A stretch of DNA of 64,000 nucleotides from Flaccisagitta enflata (GCA_965153355.1 OZ231127.1:35402001-35466000); one strand, 5' to 3'; positions 46,204 through 58,255 are shown, counted from the first letter of the stretch. The notes: generated by a model from the sequence alone, not told the origin. A program made the numbers and translations.

Positions 46204-46507
46204 CAGGGGTGTATATTCTTGAGTCGCTTTTGATTTTTTTCCCCCCCCTGCCTTTGATTTTCTTCCCCGCGACGCGTCGCATAGTGTTTTTATATCCATG
46301 ATTTTCTTCCCCATATAGCAATAAAACTATGTAGTTAAGGTTTAAATAGTGTTGAATTGTGTTCTACTAATTGAGTTTTATGATTTGGTACTGTAAAAAG
46401 TTATATTTTCCCCAAATTTCCTTTTCTTTTTCTTTTTTCCCCTTAGATTTCCTTCCCCATCTCCAGACCCTTTGATTTTTTTCCAAACTCAAGAATATAC
46501 AGGCCTG
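46204..46507 (-). mobile_element. hAT-like MITE, copy 1
   Basis: Ends CAGGGGTGTATATTCTTGAG and CTCAAGAATATACAGGCCTG form an inverted repeat. Flanks GAAAGGAA (46196-46203) and AAAAGGAA (46508-46515) agree at 7 of 8 bases, as expected for an 8-bp target duplication. The interior matches 53172-53485 in the opposite orientation (CTTTGATTTTCTTCCC, GGTACTGTAAAAAGTTATAT type). No coding capacity. Confidence 0.75.
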
Positions 46508-46643
46508 AAAAGGAATGAGAGGAAAGAAAGAAAGGATGATCCGCAGTGAAAGAAGATTAGAAAAGGAGAATCTCGAGAGAACCCCAAAATGGAAATAAAA
46601 GCTTCGACATGAATTTCAAATCCAATCCACAGAAAACTTTTTT

Positions 46644-46682
<39 letters not shown>
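46644..46682. repeat. (CT)n microsatellite
   Basis: About 38 bp CT. Confidence 0.9.
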
Positions 46683-46689
<7 letters not shown>

Positions 46690-46929
46690 TCTCTTTTATG
46701 AGAGCTTTTTCTTTACTTTTTTTGCATTTTCTATACTTGCGCCAGAGATGGAACACGTTTTTGTGATAAACAACGTTGCGATGGAAGAACGAAGCGTGTC
46801 GCGCCTCTGGAATGTTTTTAGCCGAAAAAAATGATATTTATATATCAAAATATTACACCTCCCGAGAAATGTAAAAAAGGATATAAATGAAGACTGGAAT
46901 CACTTTTATCTCTTTATGAATATCTTTAC

Positions 46930-48030
<1,101 letters not shown>

Positions 48031-48036
48031 AAAGAA

Positions 48037-48185
48037 CAAGGCCGGATACACTGCAAGACAGTCGCGGACAGTTGGGCAGCGGCCTTATTGCAAAAACCGC
48101 TCGTAGTTCAAAAATATTTGTTACCTACCGACCGACGTACCAACCGACGCACCGACCGACACATTAAGGTGTCCGCGAGTAAAAA
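48037..48185 (-). mobile_element. Family A element, about 150 bp
   Basis: Left CAAGGCCGGATACACTGC, inner AGTCGCGGACAGTTGGGCAG, GACCGACGTACC tract, right GTGTCCGCGAGTAAAAA. GGAC subfamily; the outer half of the 5' palindrome is partly deleted. Confidence 0.65.
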
Positions 48186-48210
48186 TAAATACACATCACC
48201 TCCAAATCAC

Positions 48211-48275
48211 TAAAGAGGTTTTCGCATTGTGAAAATTATTGAGATATCATATAGGAAATATGCGAAAACCTCTTA
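48211..48275. mobile_element. Tiny TA-flanked hairpin (65 bp)
   Basis: TAAAGAGGTTTTCGCAT and ATGCGAAAACCTCTTA are inverted and bounded by TA, with about 30 bp between. A minimal MITE-like hairpin. Confidence 0.5.
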
Positions 48276-48292
48276 CAGATAAGTGCTAAATA

Positions 48293-48664
48293 CAAGGTGT
48301 GAACCCCCTAAAAACTGTAGCACCCCCACCTACAGCTCTAACTTATTATATTACAGAGATTTTTGGGATATAGAATTAATGTTTGTATCAATAAAAGTGG
48401 CGCCACCAGAGCGATTTTTGAATTTTGACCTCTAACTCAAAATATAACTAATAAACATATCAAAATAAGCTATTTTCAAATATTTATAAAATTAAGGTTT
48501 TTGTGCCATAACTTTGTACTGGAGTGGAAATTTAAAAATCACCCTGGTGGCGCCACTTGTATAGTCCTAAGCTATGATTTGAAACCCAGTACAAACTGAT
48601 TATTGCTTTAGTTTAATCTGTAAGGGGGGGGGGGTGCTACAGTTTTAGGGGGTTCACATCTTAT
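48293..48664. mobile_element. Foldback MITE, about 370 bp
   Basis: The left arm AAGGTGTGAACCCCCTAAAA with CTGTAGCACCCCC is the inverse of the right arm GGGGGTGCTACAGTTTTAGG with GGGTTCACATCTT. Further in, GTGGCGCCACCAGAGCGATT pairs with the stretch around CCTGGTGGCGCCAC. Most of the element can fold on itself. No coding capacity. Confidence 0.7.
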
Positions 48665-48669
48665 ATTTC

Positions 48670-49060
48670 TCCTTCCTCTGTAATTCAATGAGACAGCGCC
48701 GTAGATTTCGCCACCACGAAAAGTACATAACACAGTGTGTTCCATGGTGTTTTTTTTTCGCCTAAATTTTGCACATGTGATATCGCCCCCAATCACTTCT
48801 TTATCACGATCAGTTTACCTCAAGCCGGGGTGTTTAATGTGAACGCACACAAGAGTCAATATTCAAAACCCACGTTATGTGACGCGGAGCAGATTTAGAC
48901 GTGGGTAGTGGAAAAAAACGGGTACATGAGCCTTAGAAGTTTATTCCAGAAAAAAATCTTTTGTGACGAAACAAGTGTAACTGCATGTACCCCAACAGAT
49001 ACGTCTTTGAACGCATTCGTGAGTTCTTGTAATGAGTTCTTGTCGTGAGCGCGTGTGTGC
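48670..49060. other. Gene-free stretch
   Basis: Nothing recognised. Confidence 0.35.
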
Positions 49061-49064
49061 GTGC

Positions 49065-49065
<1 letters not shown>

Positions 49066-49104
<39 letters not shown>
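49066..49104. repeat. (GT)n microsatellite
   Basis: About 38 bp GT inside a GTGTGCGCG-rich region (49049-49120). Confidence 0.9.
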
Positions 49105-49110
<6 letters not shown>

Positions 49111-49224
49111 ACGTGTATGTATGCCATCGACATTTGGCGGTGTGTGACTTTGCGTCTCGGATCGTTGGTTGCCTGACACTCTCGCATAAAAACTTTCACG
49201 ACTCAGAAAAAAACGAGGAAGAAA

Positions 49225-49421
49225 CAAGGCCGGATACACGGCCAGTAAGTGGTCGCTTGCGGGTGGGCAGGGGCTGTGATATGGCTGAGCAGGGGCCATA
49301 AGGCACAGAAACTGTTGTTTCAGCCGATTTCGCGACATCCAAAATTTCGCGTTACTAACCGATATAACCTTCATACTACAGACACAACCTTTTATAGAGT
49401 CGCTTAGAAAGCGTCTAAAAA
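49225..49421 (-). mobile_element. Family A element, about 197 bp
   Basis: Left CAAGGCCGGATACACGGCC, GGTCGCTTGCGGGTGGGCAG, two GCAGGGGC blocks, right AGAGTCGCTTAGAAAGCGTC then TAAAAA. The right palindrome is GTCGCTT-AGA-AAGCGTC, a further variant with 5' AGACGCTTTC on the minus strand. The CGGT tract is almost absent. Confidence 0.65.
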
Positions 49422-49617
49422 GAAGACCCGCTCATAACTCTTGTTGTACATAGCTCGCTTGCTAGCTTGCTCACTGATAAGCTTTCTTGATGGATTTTTT
49501 GTACTCTTGCTTGCTTGCTTGCTTGCCTGTGTGCCTCCAGCTTCCTTCCCTTCGTTGGATTCTTTTCTTTGAACCAAACCTCCTCTCCCCGTCGCTTCAG
49601 GAATGTTTCTCATTTTG

Positions 49618-49795
49618 AGTCGCGTACTTGCGACTTCCAAGGAGGCTTTGTCCGTTTGTCCGTCAATTCTGTCCTGCCCCCGTATTGACCGAGTTGAATA
49701 ATGCATCGAAGCGCCGCGGGTGTGGAGGGGAGGGGTGGGAGGTCGTACGCCCCTGCCCACCCGTATGTGACGATGTTGCAACCCCGAATTACTTG
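49618..49795 (+). mobile_element. Family A element, ATTRCTTG-ended subtype
   Basis: AGTCGCGTACTTGCGACT palindrome, GAGGCTTTGTCCGTTTG, CTGCCCCCGTATTGACC, then CCCTGCCCACCCGTATGTGA and GCAACCCCGAATTACTTG. Shares its unusual 3' end with 17519-17731. Confidence 0.6.
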
Positions 49796-49923
49796 GTGTT
49801 CCCTTTGCGGTTCTTCGTCCTCCACCGTCCGGACGCGTCCCCCACCATTCAACTATACTCATGTTCCTTCTTTTTCTCCCATCTTCCTCGTCTGCTTCCC
49901 CCATTTTACATTCTTCTCTTTTT

Positions 49924-50605
49924 GGGCAGCGGCCCCGAAGGGGACGAAGTCCTGTAGAACACAGGGGGACTTTTGTTTGTCCGTTTGTTCGTTCGTTCGT
50001 TCGTTCGTCCGTCCCCCCCCTCATCAAGCCCCTCAGGCCTCAAATCTGGCCTCTCAGACCTCAAATCTGGCCTTTCGGGCCTCTAACCCAGCCTCTCAGG
50101 CCTCAAATCCAGCATCTCAGTCCTCAAATCTGGCCTCTCAGGCCTCAAATTCAACCTCTCAGACCCCAAACCTGACCTCTCAGGCCCCAAATCCAGCCTC
50201 TCAGTCCTCCAACCTGGCCTCTCAGGCCTCAAATTAGGCTTCTCAGGTCTTAAATCAGCCATCTAAGCCTCAATTTATTGCTTTCAGGCTTCAAGTCAAT
50301 CCTCTGGCCTTTCAAGCCTTAATCCAGCGCTCTCAAGCCTCAAGTCAGCCCTCTCAAGCTTCAAATTGACATTCTCTGGCCTTACATCAGCCTTCTTAGA
50401 CCTCAGTTTAGGCTCTTGAAGGCCTTCAGTCAGCCCTCTATAGCATATCATCCACTTCTTCAGGCAGGACGAACGAAAGTCCCCCTGTGTTCTACAGGAC
50501 TTCGTCCCCTTCGGGGCCGCTGCCCTGCTTCCCCTCATTCCAATTCACAATCACTCAAAGCAGGGCAACGGGTATCGCTGACCACATATTGCCCTTGGGC
50601 GACCT
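49924..50605 (+). mobile_element. Family D element, about 680 bp
   Basis: TTTTT precedes GGGCAGCGGCCCCGAAGGGG; arm core GTCCTGTAGAACACAGGGGG and GTTCGTTCGTTCG units, C-run. About 20 monomers of GCCTCTCAGGCCTCAAATC type decay towards the right. The inverted arm ends CCGCTGCCC at 50525. The tail is AAAGCAGGGCAACGGGTATC, then TTGCCCTTGGGCGACCTG before TT. Arms differ by very few bases. Confidence 0.88.
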
Positions 50606-50755
50606 GTTAAAATTTGTTTTCGTCTCTCCATCGTCTTTTTCTATTTCCGTCTTTTCTCAACACTCGGTTAGTTTCAGGAATCAACTTTTCATTTTTAGAG
50701 AAAAGAAAATTACAGATGAGAAAAGAAAGAACAAAGAGAAAAGAAAATGGGTGTG

Positions 50756-50868
<113 letters not shown>

Positions 50869-51152
50869 ATCTTCTCTCGCATCAGCAGAAAATTGAGTTT
50901 CAGTTATCTATTTGTTCGATCTTTTTGGTTAAATTGCAGAGTGCCGGTAAAACGCAATTCAGATGGTTTACGTCACCGGAAAACGCGCGCAAACGACGCA
51001 ATTCAAGTCTGTTACTGTGACTGTGTGGGCGTCTCTCCATTTCACAGCAAGATGAAATAATTGACCAACGCATGAACGGACAAAAGGTTTTGGAAATAAT
51101 GACGAAAATTCTAGGATTTTTTAAAGATAACAGGTAATTTCCCGTGTACTTG

Positions 51153-51233
51153 TACAGTTGAACCCCGCTCAAACGGACCCGCCACCAACGAATTTTCCGC
51201 CTCTGAAATTCGTCGGCGCGGGGTTTAACTGTA
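51153..51233. mobile_element. 81-bp TA-flanked hairpin MITE
   Basis: TACAGTTGAACCCCGCTC and GCGCGGGGTTTAACTGTA are inverted, and GGCGGATTCG-like inner parts also pair. Both ends coincide with TA. Related ends are seen at 31313 (half) and 63061-63240, so this is a dispersed family; the terminal TACAGT and TA suggest Tc1/mariner/pogo type. Confidence 0.7.
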
Positions 51234-51265
51234 GCTGCTTTTCAATATAAAGGGGGGCGGGGGGA

Positions 51266-51458
51266 ACATGGCCGGATACGTTACACGGCTACCCCAGTCG
51301 CGTGCGGATGGGTCACTTCACTAATGGAGCAAGAGCAGTGAGGTCATCAGGTCAAAGAATAGAATCATAAAAAGATTAAAAGCGTGACTGACCGACACAC
51401 CGACCGACTGATGGACGGACGAACGGATAAAGTGGGGTGTAGAGGCACGCGACTAAAA
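51266..51458 (-). mobile_element. Family A element, about 193 bp
   Basis: Left CATGGCCGGATACGTTACAC with a short insertion, inner CAGTCGCGTGCGGATGGG, CGACACACCGACCGACTG tract, right GTGGGGTGTAGAGGCACGCG then ACTAAAA. The outer palindrome has lost its AGTCGC half. Confidence 0.65.
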
Positions 51459-51464
51459 TGCATT

Positions 51465-52015
51465 TTGGTCGGTTGAATTAGACAATCTTCGAGCCTTACC
51501 TTGCTTTCTTTCGTTTTTATTTCCTCCTTAGTTTGCTGAGTAATTCCTTGGTCGCGGATTTTGTTTTATGTTTGTTTTTTGTTTTTTGTTTTTTTCCTTT
51601 TTTTCCTGTTCGATGTGGTCTTTGGGTTTTTTTTCAGATGGTTGAATAACGCTCTTTCTTTCTTTTCTCTCTTTGGAAACGTGGAAAAAATAAAGAAAAT
51701 CGCGGAAGAAAATGCAAAAAGCCAAAGTGAGCGCGCGAGCGTGTGAGATAGAAAGTGAGACCAAGAGAGAAATATAAAGATGAAGAAAAAAATCCAATCT
51801 CCTTTTTTTTGATGATATAATGTTTTCCACGCGGATTTATTTCTTTTCCTCCTCTATTTTCCCCTCTTTTGGTTTCTGATTAATTCCTCATATATACTTT
51901 TTTAATTCTCCTTCGAAAATGACGTGGCTTAAAGAGATTTCATGCAGTCTTAGAGAAAGAGAGAGAAACGGAGGGGAAAAAGAGAAGACTTATGAAAAAT
52001 TATGAGTTGAATCCA
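51465..52015. other. Gene-free stretch
   Basis: T-rich and AT-rich sequence; no gene seen. Confidence 0.35.
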
Positions 52016-52019
52016 ATTG

Positions 52020-52110
52020 GGATTGAGAGAGAGATGAGGTGAAACCAGTTAGGATAGGGAGAGATGAGGTGAAACCAGTTAGGATAGGGAGAGATGAGGT
52101 GAAACCAGTT
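52020..52110. repeat. 31-bp minisatellite, about three copies
   Basis: GATGAGGTGAAACCAGTTAG then GATAGGGAGA repeated; diverged copies continue to 52160. Confidence 0.85.
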
Positions 52111-52114
52111 AGGG

Positions 52115-52565
52115 AGAAACGAGTTAGAACCAGTTCTGTTAGGATAGGAGGAGATATGGCGAAGCCAAATGAAGATTGGAGGAGAGATGCGGAGCAAATT
52201 AGAAGCGGTTCGTGAATGAAGAGAAAAAAAAACAATTATCTTTTTCTTTTTTTTTTTTTTTTTTCAATTTGACGTTCCTTTCTTTTCTTTTTTTTTTTTT
52301 TTTTTTTTTTTGGCCTTTTTTGGGTTCTTTTTTTAATTTCCTTTTCTCTTCCGTTTTTTTTATATAAACTTCCAATATCAACTTTTTGCTTTTTTAACGT
52401 TCTCTCTTTCTTTCTCTTTTGTAATCTCGGTGGTTCTTTTTTTTTTCTTTTTTTTTCAATCTATATTATTTTCTATGTTTGTTCCGCACAAACAAACGCA
52501 GAACCGGAAATGAAACGGAAATTCCGCGTCCAACGACTTTTTATGCGCAAACGTCACAAAACGCG
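52115..52565. other. Gene-free T-rich stretch
   Basis: Several T-runs (52245-52265, 52290-52312, 52438-52456); nothing coding. Confidence 0.4.
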
Positions 52566-52569
52566 TCGC

Positions 52570-53171
52570 CGAAAGAAGTCGTCGTCATCGTCGTCGTCAT
52601 CGTCTTCATCGTCTTTGACACTCTCGTCGCCGTCGTCATCGTCGTCATCGTCCTCGTCCTCGTCTTCATCGTCTTTGACATCCTCCTCGCCGTCGTCATA
52701 GTCGTCACCGTCGTTCACGTCCTCGTCGCCGTCATCATCATCATCGTCGTCTCCTTCGTCGTCACCGTTTTTTACGTCTCCGTCTTTGTCGCATTTTTCG
52801 TCATCGTCGTCGTCTTTGAGGTTGTCGTCGTCGTATCCATCGTCTTCATCTTCATCATCGTCTTTCACATCCTTGTCGACGTCCTCTTCTTCGTCATCGT
52901 TTTCTCCACGTACCTTTTGTCGTCATCATCTTCATAGACGTCTTGAAGATCGTCTTAAATTTCGTCGTTGTCTCAGTCATCATCGTCACATTGTCTTTAT
53001 CATTATCATCGTCATTTTAGAAATTGCCCGTATTGTCGTTATCACCTTCATTGTTATCCTGAAGAAAATTTTATCGACGTCACCAAACTCACCATCACAA
53101 ATACATCTCTGTCATCTTTGTCAACTTCGTTGTCATCATCGTCATTGTCTTCATCATTATCATCATCATTT
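52570..53171. repeat. (TCG/TCA/CGTCGTCAT)n low-complexity tract, part 1
   Basis: Degenerate trinucleotide tract (CGTCATCGTCGTC type). It produces Ser-rich, Val-rich and, on the minus strand, Asp-rich frames in every phase, which argues for a repeat rather than an acidic protein. Confidence 0.8.
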
Positions 53172-53485
53172 CAGGCCTGTATATAATGGAGTTTCTCCCC
53201 CCCCCCCCTGGGGAAGGGGGAATCAAAGGGAATAGAGATGGGGAACAAAATCAAAGGGGAAAAAAAGAAAAAAAATTGGGGGAAAATATAACTTTTGGCG
53301 GTACCAAATCATAAATACTAATTAGTAAAACACAACTTAACACTGTTTAAACATTAACTACACTGTTTCACTGCCTTATGGAGACGAAAATCATAGATTT
53401 TGATATGCGACCTGACGCATTGCAGGGAAGAAAATCAAAGGCAGGGGGGAAAAACTCAAAAGCCACTCAATTATATACACCCCTG
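53172..53485 (+). mobile_element. hAT-like MITE, copy 2
   Basis: Ends CAGGCCTGTATAT and TATATACACCCCTG, flanked by the perfect 8-bp repeat CATCATTT (53164-53171 and 53486-53493). The flank is TCATCAT-rich, so part of that match could be chance, but the second copy at 46204 independently supports 8 bp. It splits the TCG/TCA tract. Confidence 0.75.
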
Positions 53486-53493
53486 CATCATTT

Positions 53494-53870
53494 TAGAAAC
53501 TGCCCTTATCATCGTCATCATCTTCATTGTTGTCCTAAAGATAGTCTTTATCGATGTCACCATCACAAATACATCTCTGTCATTGTCGTCAACTTTGACG
53601 TCGTAATTGTCATTGTCATTGTCGTTATCATCGTCATTTTAGACATTGTCCTCATCGTCGTCATTATCTTCATCGTTGTCCCAAAGATAGTCAAAAAGGA
53701 CGTCACCACCACAAATACATATCTGTCATCTTCGTCAACTTTGTTGTCATCATTGTCGCCGCCTTCATCACACGTTCGCGTTTCCATCATTATTGTCCTC
53801 TGTAGACTTTACGGTCGTCTTCATCGTCAGTTTCATCGTCGTCATCGTCTCAGATATAATTCATCAACAC
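53494..53870. repeat. (TCG/TCA)n low-complexity tract, part 2
   Basis: Continuation of the tract, with the locally duplicated segment CACAAATACATCTCTGTCAT (about 53562) also present near 53096 and 53708. Confidence 0.75.
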
Positions 53871-53962
53871 TTTTTGACGATTTCGTGGGCATTGCCAGCT
53901 CTTGCCGTCAACATCTAATCAGATGTTAGATTTTAGGAGTGCCCGACAACCTCAGAAAAGAA

Positions 53963-54103
53963 CAAGGCCGGATACACGGCAATCCAGTCGCGGACGGTTG
54001 GGCAGGAGCAGTAATGCGAAAACCGCTCGCAATTCAGAAATGTGACGGACCGACGGACCGACCGACACGGCAAGGTGTAGAGTCGCGTGTCCGCGACTAA
54101 AAA
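53963..54103 (-). mobile_element. Family A element, GGAC subfamily, 141 bp
   Basis: Minus strand: AGTCGCGGACACGCGACT, CTACACCTTGCCGTGTCGG, CGGTCCGTCGGTCCGTC, CTGCTCCTGCCC, GTCCGCGACTGG, GCCGTGTATCCGGCCTTG, then TT. One of the shortest complete copies, so it defines the minimal element. Confidence 0.8.
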
Positions 54104-54109
54104 GAAAAA

Positions 54110-54860
54110 GAGGAAGAAGTAAATGCAGTAAATGAAATGGGAAAAGAACAATGAACGCACGTTAAAGAAGGGGAGGAGGAAGAAAAAAAACTAAAGAAAA
54201 GAGAAAAAAGGTCTATGAATCTGTCGATCTAAAGATAGCCCAACATAAAGAGAAGATAGGAAGACGAGGAAGTGACAGACAGAGAGATAAATCTAATGAG
54301 GGACAGATAAAACGAAAGAGAGAGAGAGAAGAGAGAGCTAACCTGGTGGAAGCGAGAGAAATTGCACAGGTCGACGCGGGATTTGTTCAAATGCGCACGT
54401 AGATTGTGCAAAGGGACTTTCATTTGCATAAGTGCGAAGATGTCTGTTTTTGTTTAAATTTGAAAATTATGAAATTAGTGCAGTAAGCTTGGTAGAATGA
54501 AAATCTCACAAAATCATGACTAATCAAAAAAGAATCTTGTGTTTTATAACTGGGAGAGATTGGCTTTTATCTTTACTTTGGTTTTAAAGAGAATATTGAA
54601 CGGCTGGTAAGTCGGTTAAGGTGGAATTTTAGTGTGAATAAAGAACCATTGATCCAAAGAAGATTAGTAAGGGTAATTGTCTTGTACTTGTAGCTTCAAA
54701 GGGTATGTGTAACGTAAAAAACTCCCCAATTTCTCGCTATTAAAGATTTAGGAAGAAACTCACGTTCTTGTGAATGCAACCAAAATGTGGGACGAATTTT
54801 CCACGCGAATCACAAGTGAGACAGACTTCCGGTAGGAATGGATTAAGATTTGGTATATGG
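54110..54860. other. Gene-free stretch
   Basis: Purine-rich then AT-rich; no gene seen. Confidence 0.35.
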
Positions 54861-54862
54861 CG

Positions 54863-55068
<206 letters not shown>

Positions 55069-55199
55069 GCGTAAGAAAAGGAGGAGGAAAGGCCAAAGGC
55101 CGACAGACTGAAAGGTAGTTAGATAGGCAGTTAGATAGACAGACATTTAGATAAACAGGCAGATAGAAAGTCAATCAAGTAGATAGACACTTAGACAGT

Positions 55200-55950
55200 C
55201 CCAAAGACATGACGAGCATGTCAGTAAATCAGACGTGGAAGTCAGAGAGAAGAAGTGACCAGAAATGAAATGAATGGGGAGCGCCAATTTTCCCGCGCCA
55301 CGTATCAAGCTACTGAGAAGCCAAACAGAAGCTAGACATTTTTAGCAGACCAACCAGTCATGAAAAACATAATCATCTTATCACAACGGTGATCATCAAA
55401 CGCTACTCTTAAGATGCGCCTTCACAACTGTGAGTGTAGACTGTAGAGAAAAATTAGTTTTCCATCGGTTAGTTTTGCCTTCACTTGAATGTCTGTCATT
55501 GTCTTTGAATACGACATGAACCAGGATTTTCAACAAGCTAGCTAGCTAGGTTCTAGCTTTGTCTGATCGTTTTAGTGTCACTTGGACAATGGATATTTTT
55601 GAAACATTGCAAAGCAAATTCGCACAGTGAAGTCGCTATTCAGTAAATGCTTTCCAATTGAGGTGTTTTTTTTTCTCCGATAAATCATTTATTCATTTTT
55701 TTATTTTTTGAGCCTTGTGATGTGCGAACTTTATAGTCAACGTCAATTTTACAATTCTGCACAAAGTCGTCTTTGCAGATTCTAGTTTTCCATTTAGCGA
55801 AAAATATCGCGCGTCCGGTCATGTTTCTGTGACATGCGTCCATTTCTCTTTTTTTTTCTGGTTGCATTGCGTAGGAAGGAAAAAAAATCAGGAACAGCCA
55901 GAAAAACGAAATGACATAATCTTCATCCGCGTTTCCTCTTTGCGTATGTT
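55200..55950. other. Gene-free stretch
   Basis: No frame above 60 residues; nothing recognised. Confidence 0.35.
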
Positions 55951-55957
55951 CCCTATG

Positions 55958-56485
55958 CAGTCAGCGGACAAAACACAATAGGTATATATATCACTCGGTT
56001 GGTTTTGATCCAACCCACTGATGTTGAACAGAATGCTGTAAACAACAACTGGTTGTTGAAATTACAGCCGGCTGTTAAGTTACAAAGTTCGCAAAAATCC
56101 AACTTTCACTAACTAGAATGAGACCTGCAGATTCATAATCCTGATGAAATTCTAAGAAGTTTGATATGTCACAACATATACTTTTATATGAAAATGAAAA
56201 AAATTTATCATTATTTAATTTAATTATAACGCTATGTTAAAAAAAATACTTTTTACAAAAAGTGTTAAGTGTAACATATCAAACTTCTCAGAATTTCATC
56301 AGGAGTATGAATCTGCAGGTCTCATTCTATTTTGTAAAAATTGGATTTTTGCCAACTTTGTAACTTAACAGCCGGCTGTAATTTCAACAACCAATTGTTG
56401 TTTACAGCATTCTGTTCAACATCAGTGGGTTGGATCAAAACCAACCGAGTGATATATATACCTATTGTGTTTTGTCCGCTGACTG
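55958..56485. mobile_element. 528-bp palindromic element with TATG flanks
   Basis: Starts CAGTCAGCGGACAAAACACA, ends TGTGTTTTGTCCGCTGACTG. The arms are inverted copies for about 220 bp (inner markers ACAGCCGGCTGT and GACCTGCAGATTCAT) around an AT-rich centre at about 56220. Both ends are bounded by TATG (55954-55957 and 56486-56489), a probable 4-bp target duplication, or 2-bp TA if the element is drawn two bases longer. No transposase. Confidence 0.8.
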
Positions 56486-56509
56486 TATGGTGTCTCTCTT
56501 GATATCAAT

Positions 56510-56900
56510 TCAACAATCTCTCTTGGTGTATTCACAGTCAAGAATGAACACCAGCTCTTCTCTCGGGCCTTTAACTTCCTTTTCTACCCTCTCGTCTTCC
56601 TCGTGGTAGTGGTTGTTCATTGAGCCATGTCCTCTCGTTAAAACGTCTTGGATGTTACCCCACTCGGTCTGCCTCTCGGCTGCCTCGCTATCAACTTTTC
56701 TCATTCTTTACAATCATCTGACAATAGCTGCGCCGGTCTTTGGCTCAGACTCCATTTCTATCTGGTCTCTTTCCCTTCCCACTATTTTCATGTGGTCGCG
56801 ATGGGTGAAGCAAGCTAAGCTCGATTCCCATTCAACATTCACCGCAGACTTCCTTACTTACTTATTCCAACTCGCATTTGCAACCCTTGAGCACCCCCGT
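56510..56900 (-). pseudogene. Possible decayed coding sequence, unrecognised
   Basis: The minus strand has two non-repetitive, charged stretches in different frames: about 56720-56850 (containing ESSLACFTHRDHMKIVGRER) and 56510-56704 (containing RQTEWGNIQDVLTRGHGSMN and HEEDERVEKEVKGPREELVF). A stop and frame shift separate them. Composition looks protein-like and unlike the repeats around it, but I recognise no family. The left end is only 25 bp from the 528-bp palindrome. Confidence 0.25.
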
Positions 56901-57144
56901 GCCACACTGGGACTTTATGCCTCGTTGTCAAACAGAAAAAAGAAAAAAGTATCTAGATACAGTAGATGTTGTCTAGACTTGGAAATAAGGAGGTGCCCAT
57001 AACCTAACCATCAGTACAGTGAGGGGACTGATATTTTGCTGGTGCAATTCATAGACCCTATGGGGTTGACGAGTGACGATAGGGTATGGCATCCCCTACG
57101 GCTTACCTTAAGAAAAAGACTTTTAGCTTCATCTATTTGCTTGA

Positions 57145-57215
57145 TTTGCAAAACCAGCCTGGGATTAGAACCTGGAACATTGAAATGAACAGATAACCAC
57201 TATCTACCAATTCCA
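57145..57215 (-). repeat. Possible tRNA-derived SINE fragment
   Basis: On the minus strand GGTTCTAATCCCAGG resembles a tRNA B box (consensus GGTTCGANTCC). About 40 bp upstream TGGTAGATAGTGGTTATC resembles an A box plus D loop. The flanking stems do not pair as a good acceptor stem, so this is not called a tRNA gene. Confidence 0.3.
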
Positions 57216-57438
57216 GAAGCTGTTTAACCAGGGCGAATTTGATTCAGTACATTCAAGAGTATTTTCTATCCACAGAGCTGCTCTCTCTCTCTCTCTCTCG
57301 TGTCTCCCTTGCCTCTCTTTTTTTCTCGTGATTCTGAGTCCCAGGGGATTTCCATTCTTAGATTTTAAATTCGTTTCACATTCGTCACCATGATCTTGTC
57401 TGTGTATCCTTCGTCTCTTGATTTTTTCCTCTCTTTTG

Positions 57439-57915
57439 AGCAGCGGCCCCGGAGGGGCCGATGACCTTTGATTCCACGTAGGGCAATTTTCTGCGGTTTC
57501 CGTGTGTCCGTCCCCCCCTGAAGCCTCCAACAGGCCTCTAGGACCCCAAATCAGGCCCTTCAGACTCAAATTAGACCTTCCTGACCCCAAATTATGCCTC
57601 TCAGACCCCAAATCAGGCAGCTCAGACCCTATAATCAGGCCACCCAGACCCTAAATCAGGTGTCTCAGACCCCAAATAAGGCCTCTCAGACCCTAAATCA
57701 GGCCACTCAGACCCCAAAGCACGCCTCTCAGACCCTATATCAGACCTTTCAGACTCTCCGCCCCCCAAAGCAGCTTCTCAAACCGGATAAAATTGTCCTG
57801 TGTGGAATCATAGATCATCAGCCCCTCCGGGGCCACTGCCCCTCTCATCATCTCATTCCCACATACACTAACTTAGGGGTATCGGGTACCGCAGACCATG
57901 TAACGCTTTTGCTTT
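57439..57915 (+). mobile_element. Family D element, CCCCAAATCAGG monomer subtype
   Basis: TTTT precedes GAGCAGCGGCCCCGGAGGGG; arm core GATGACCTTTGATTCCACGT; C-run. About nine monomers of CCTCTCAGACCCCAAATCAG type follow. The inverted arm ends GGGGCCACTGCCCC at 57842; tail GGGGTATCGGGTACCGCAGA, CATGTAACGCTTTTGC before TTTAAC. Arms are shorter and more diverged than in 15453. Confidence 0.8.
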
Positions 57916-57919
57916 AACT

Positions 57920-58250
57920 TTTTCTCTCTTATCTTGGTTTTCTCCACTTCGCATGGGATAAATATACAATGCTCTCCCCTAGGACGCAAAAGCCATCTGC
58001 AAACAGCATAAAGGATGTCGTTCTGACAATATCTATTTCTCATTCATTTTTTTTCTTATTATTCTTTTTTTTCTCTCCCTCTCGTTCTTTTTCTTCTTTT
58101 TCCCTTTTTTTTTCGAGCCATTCTAGATGGTTTGGTCCCAGAATTTAAACGTTAAAAGTAATCATCCCGGGTGTTTAAGCAATCACATTATTAAAACAAT
58201 CTCGTTTTCTAGGGTCTCTTTGACAAATATTCATTTGTCCACCTACCTCC
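57920..58250. other. Gene-free stretch
   Basis: T/C-rich around 58045-58115; nothing coding. Confidence 0.4.

Positions 58251-58255
<5 letters not shown>

Noticed and set aside
52479-53235. Val/Ile-, Ser- and Asp-rich frames, including an acidic minus-strand protein
   Set aside because: The TCG/TCA tract is open in several frames at once and is interrupted by a hAT-like MITE without any frame constraint.
53164-53493. CATCATTT duplication as chance only
   Set aside because: The flank is TCATCAT-rich, so chance was considered, but the second copy at 46204 also shows an 8-bp flank match, so I kept the hAT-like call.
57145-57215. Functional tRNA gene on the minus strand
   Set aside because: No acceptor stem or convincing anticodon arm can be drawn; kept only as a possible SINE fragment.
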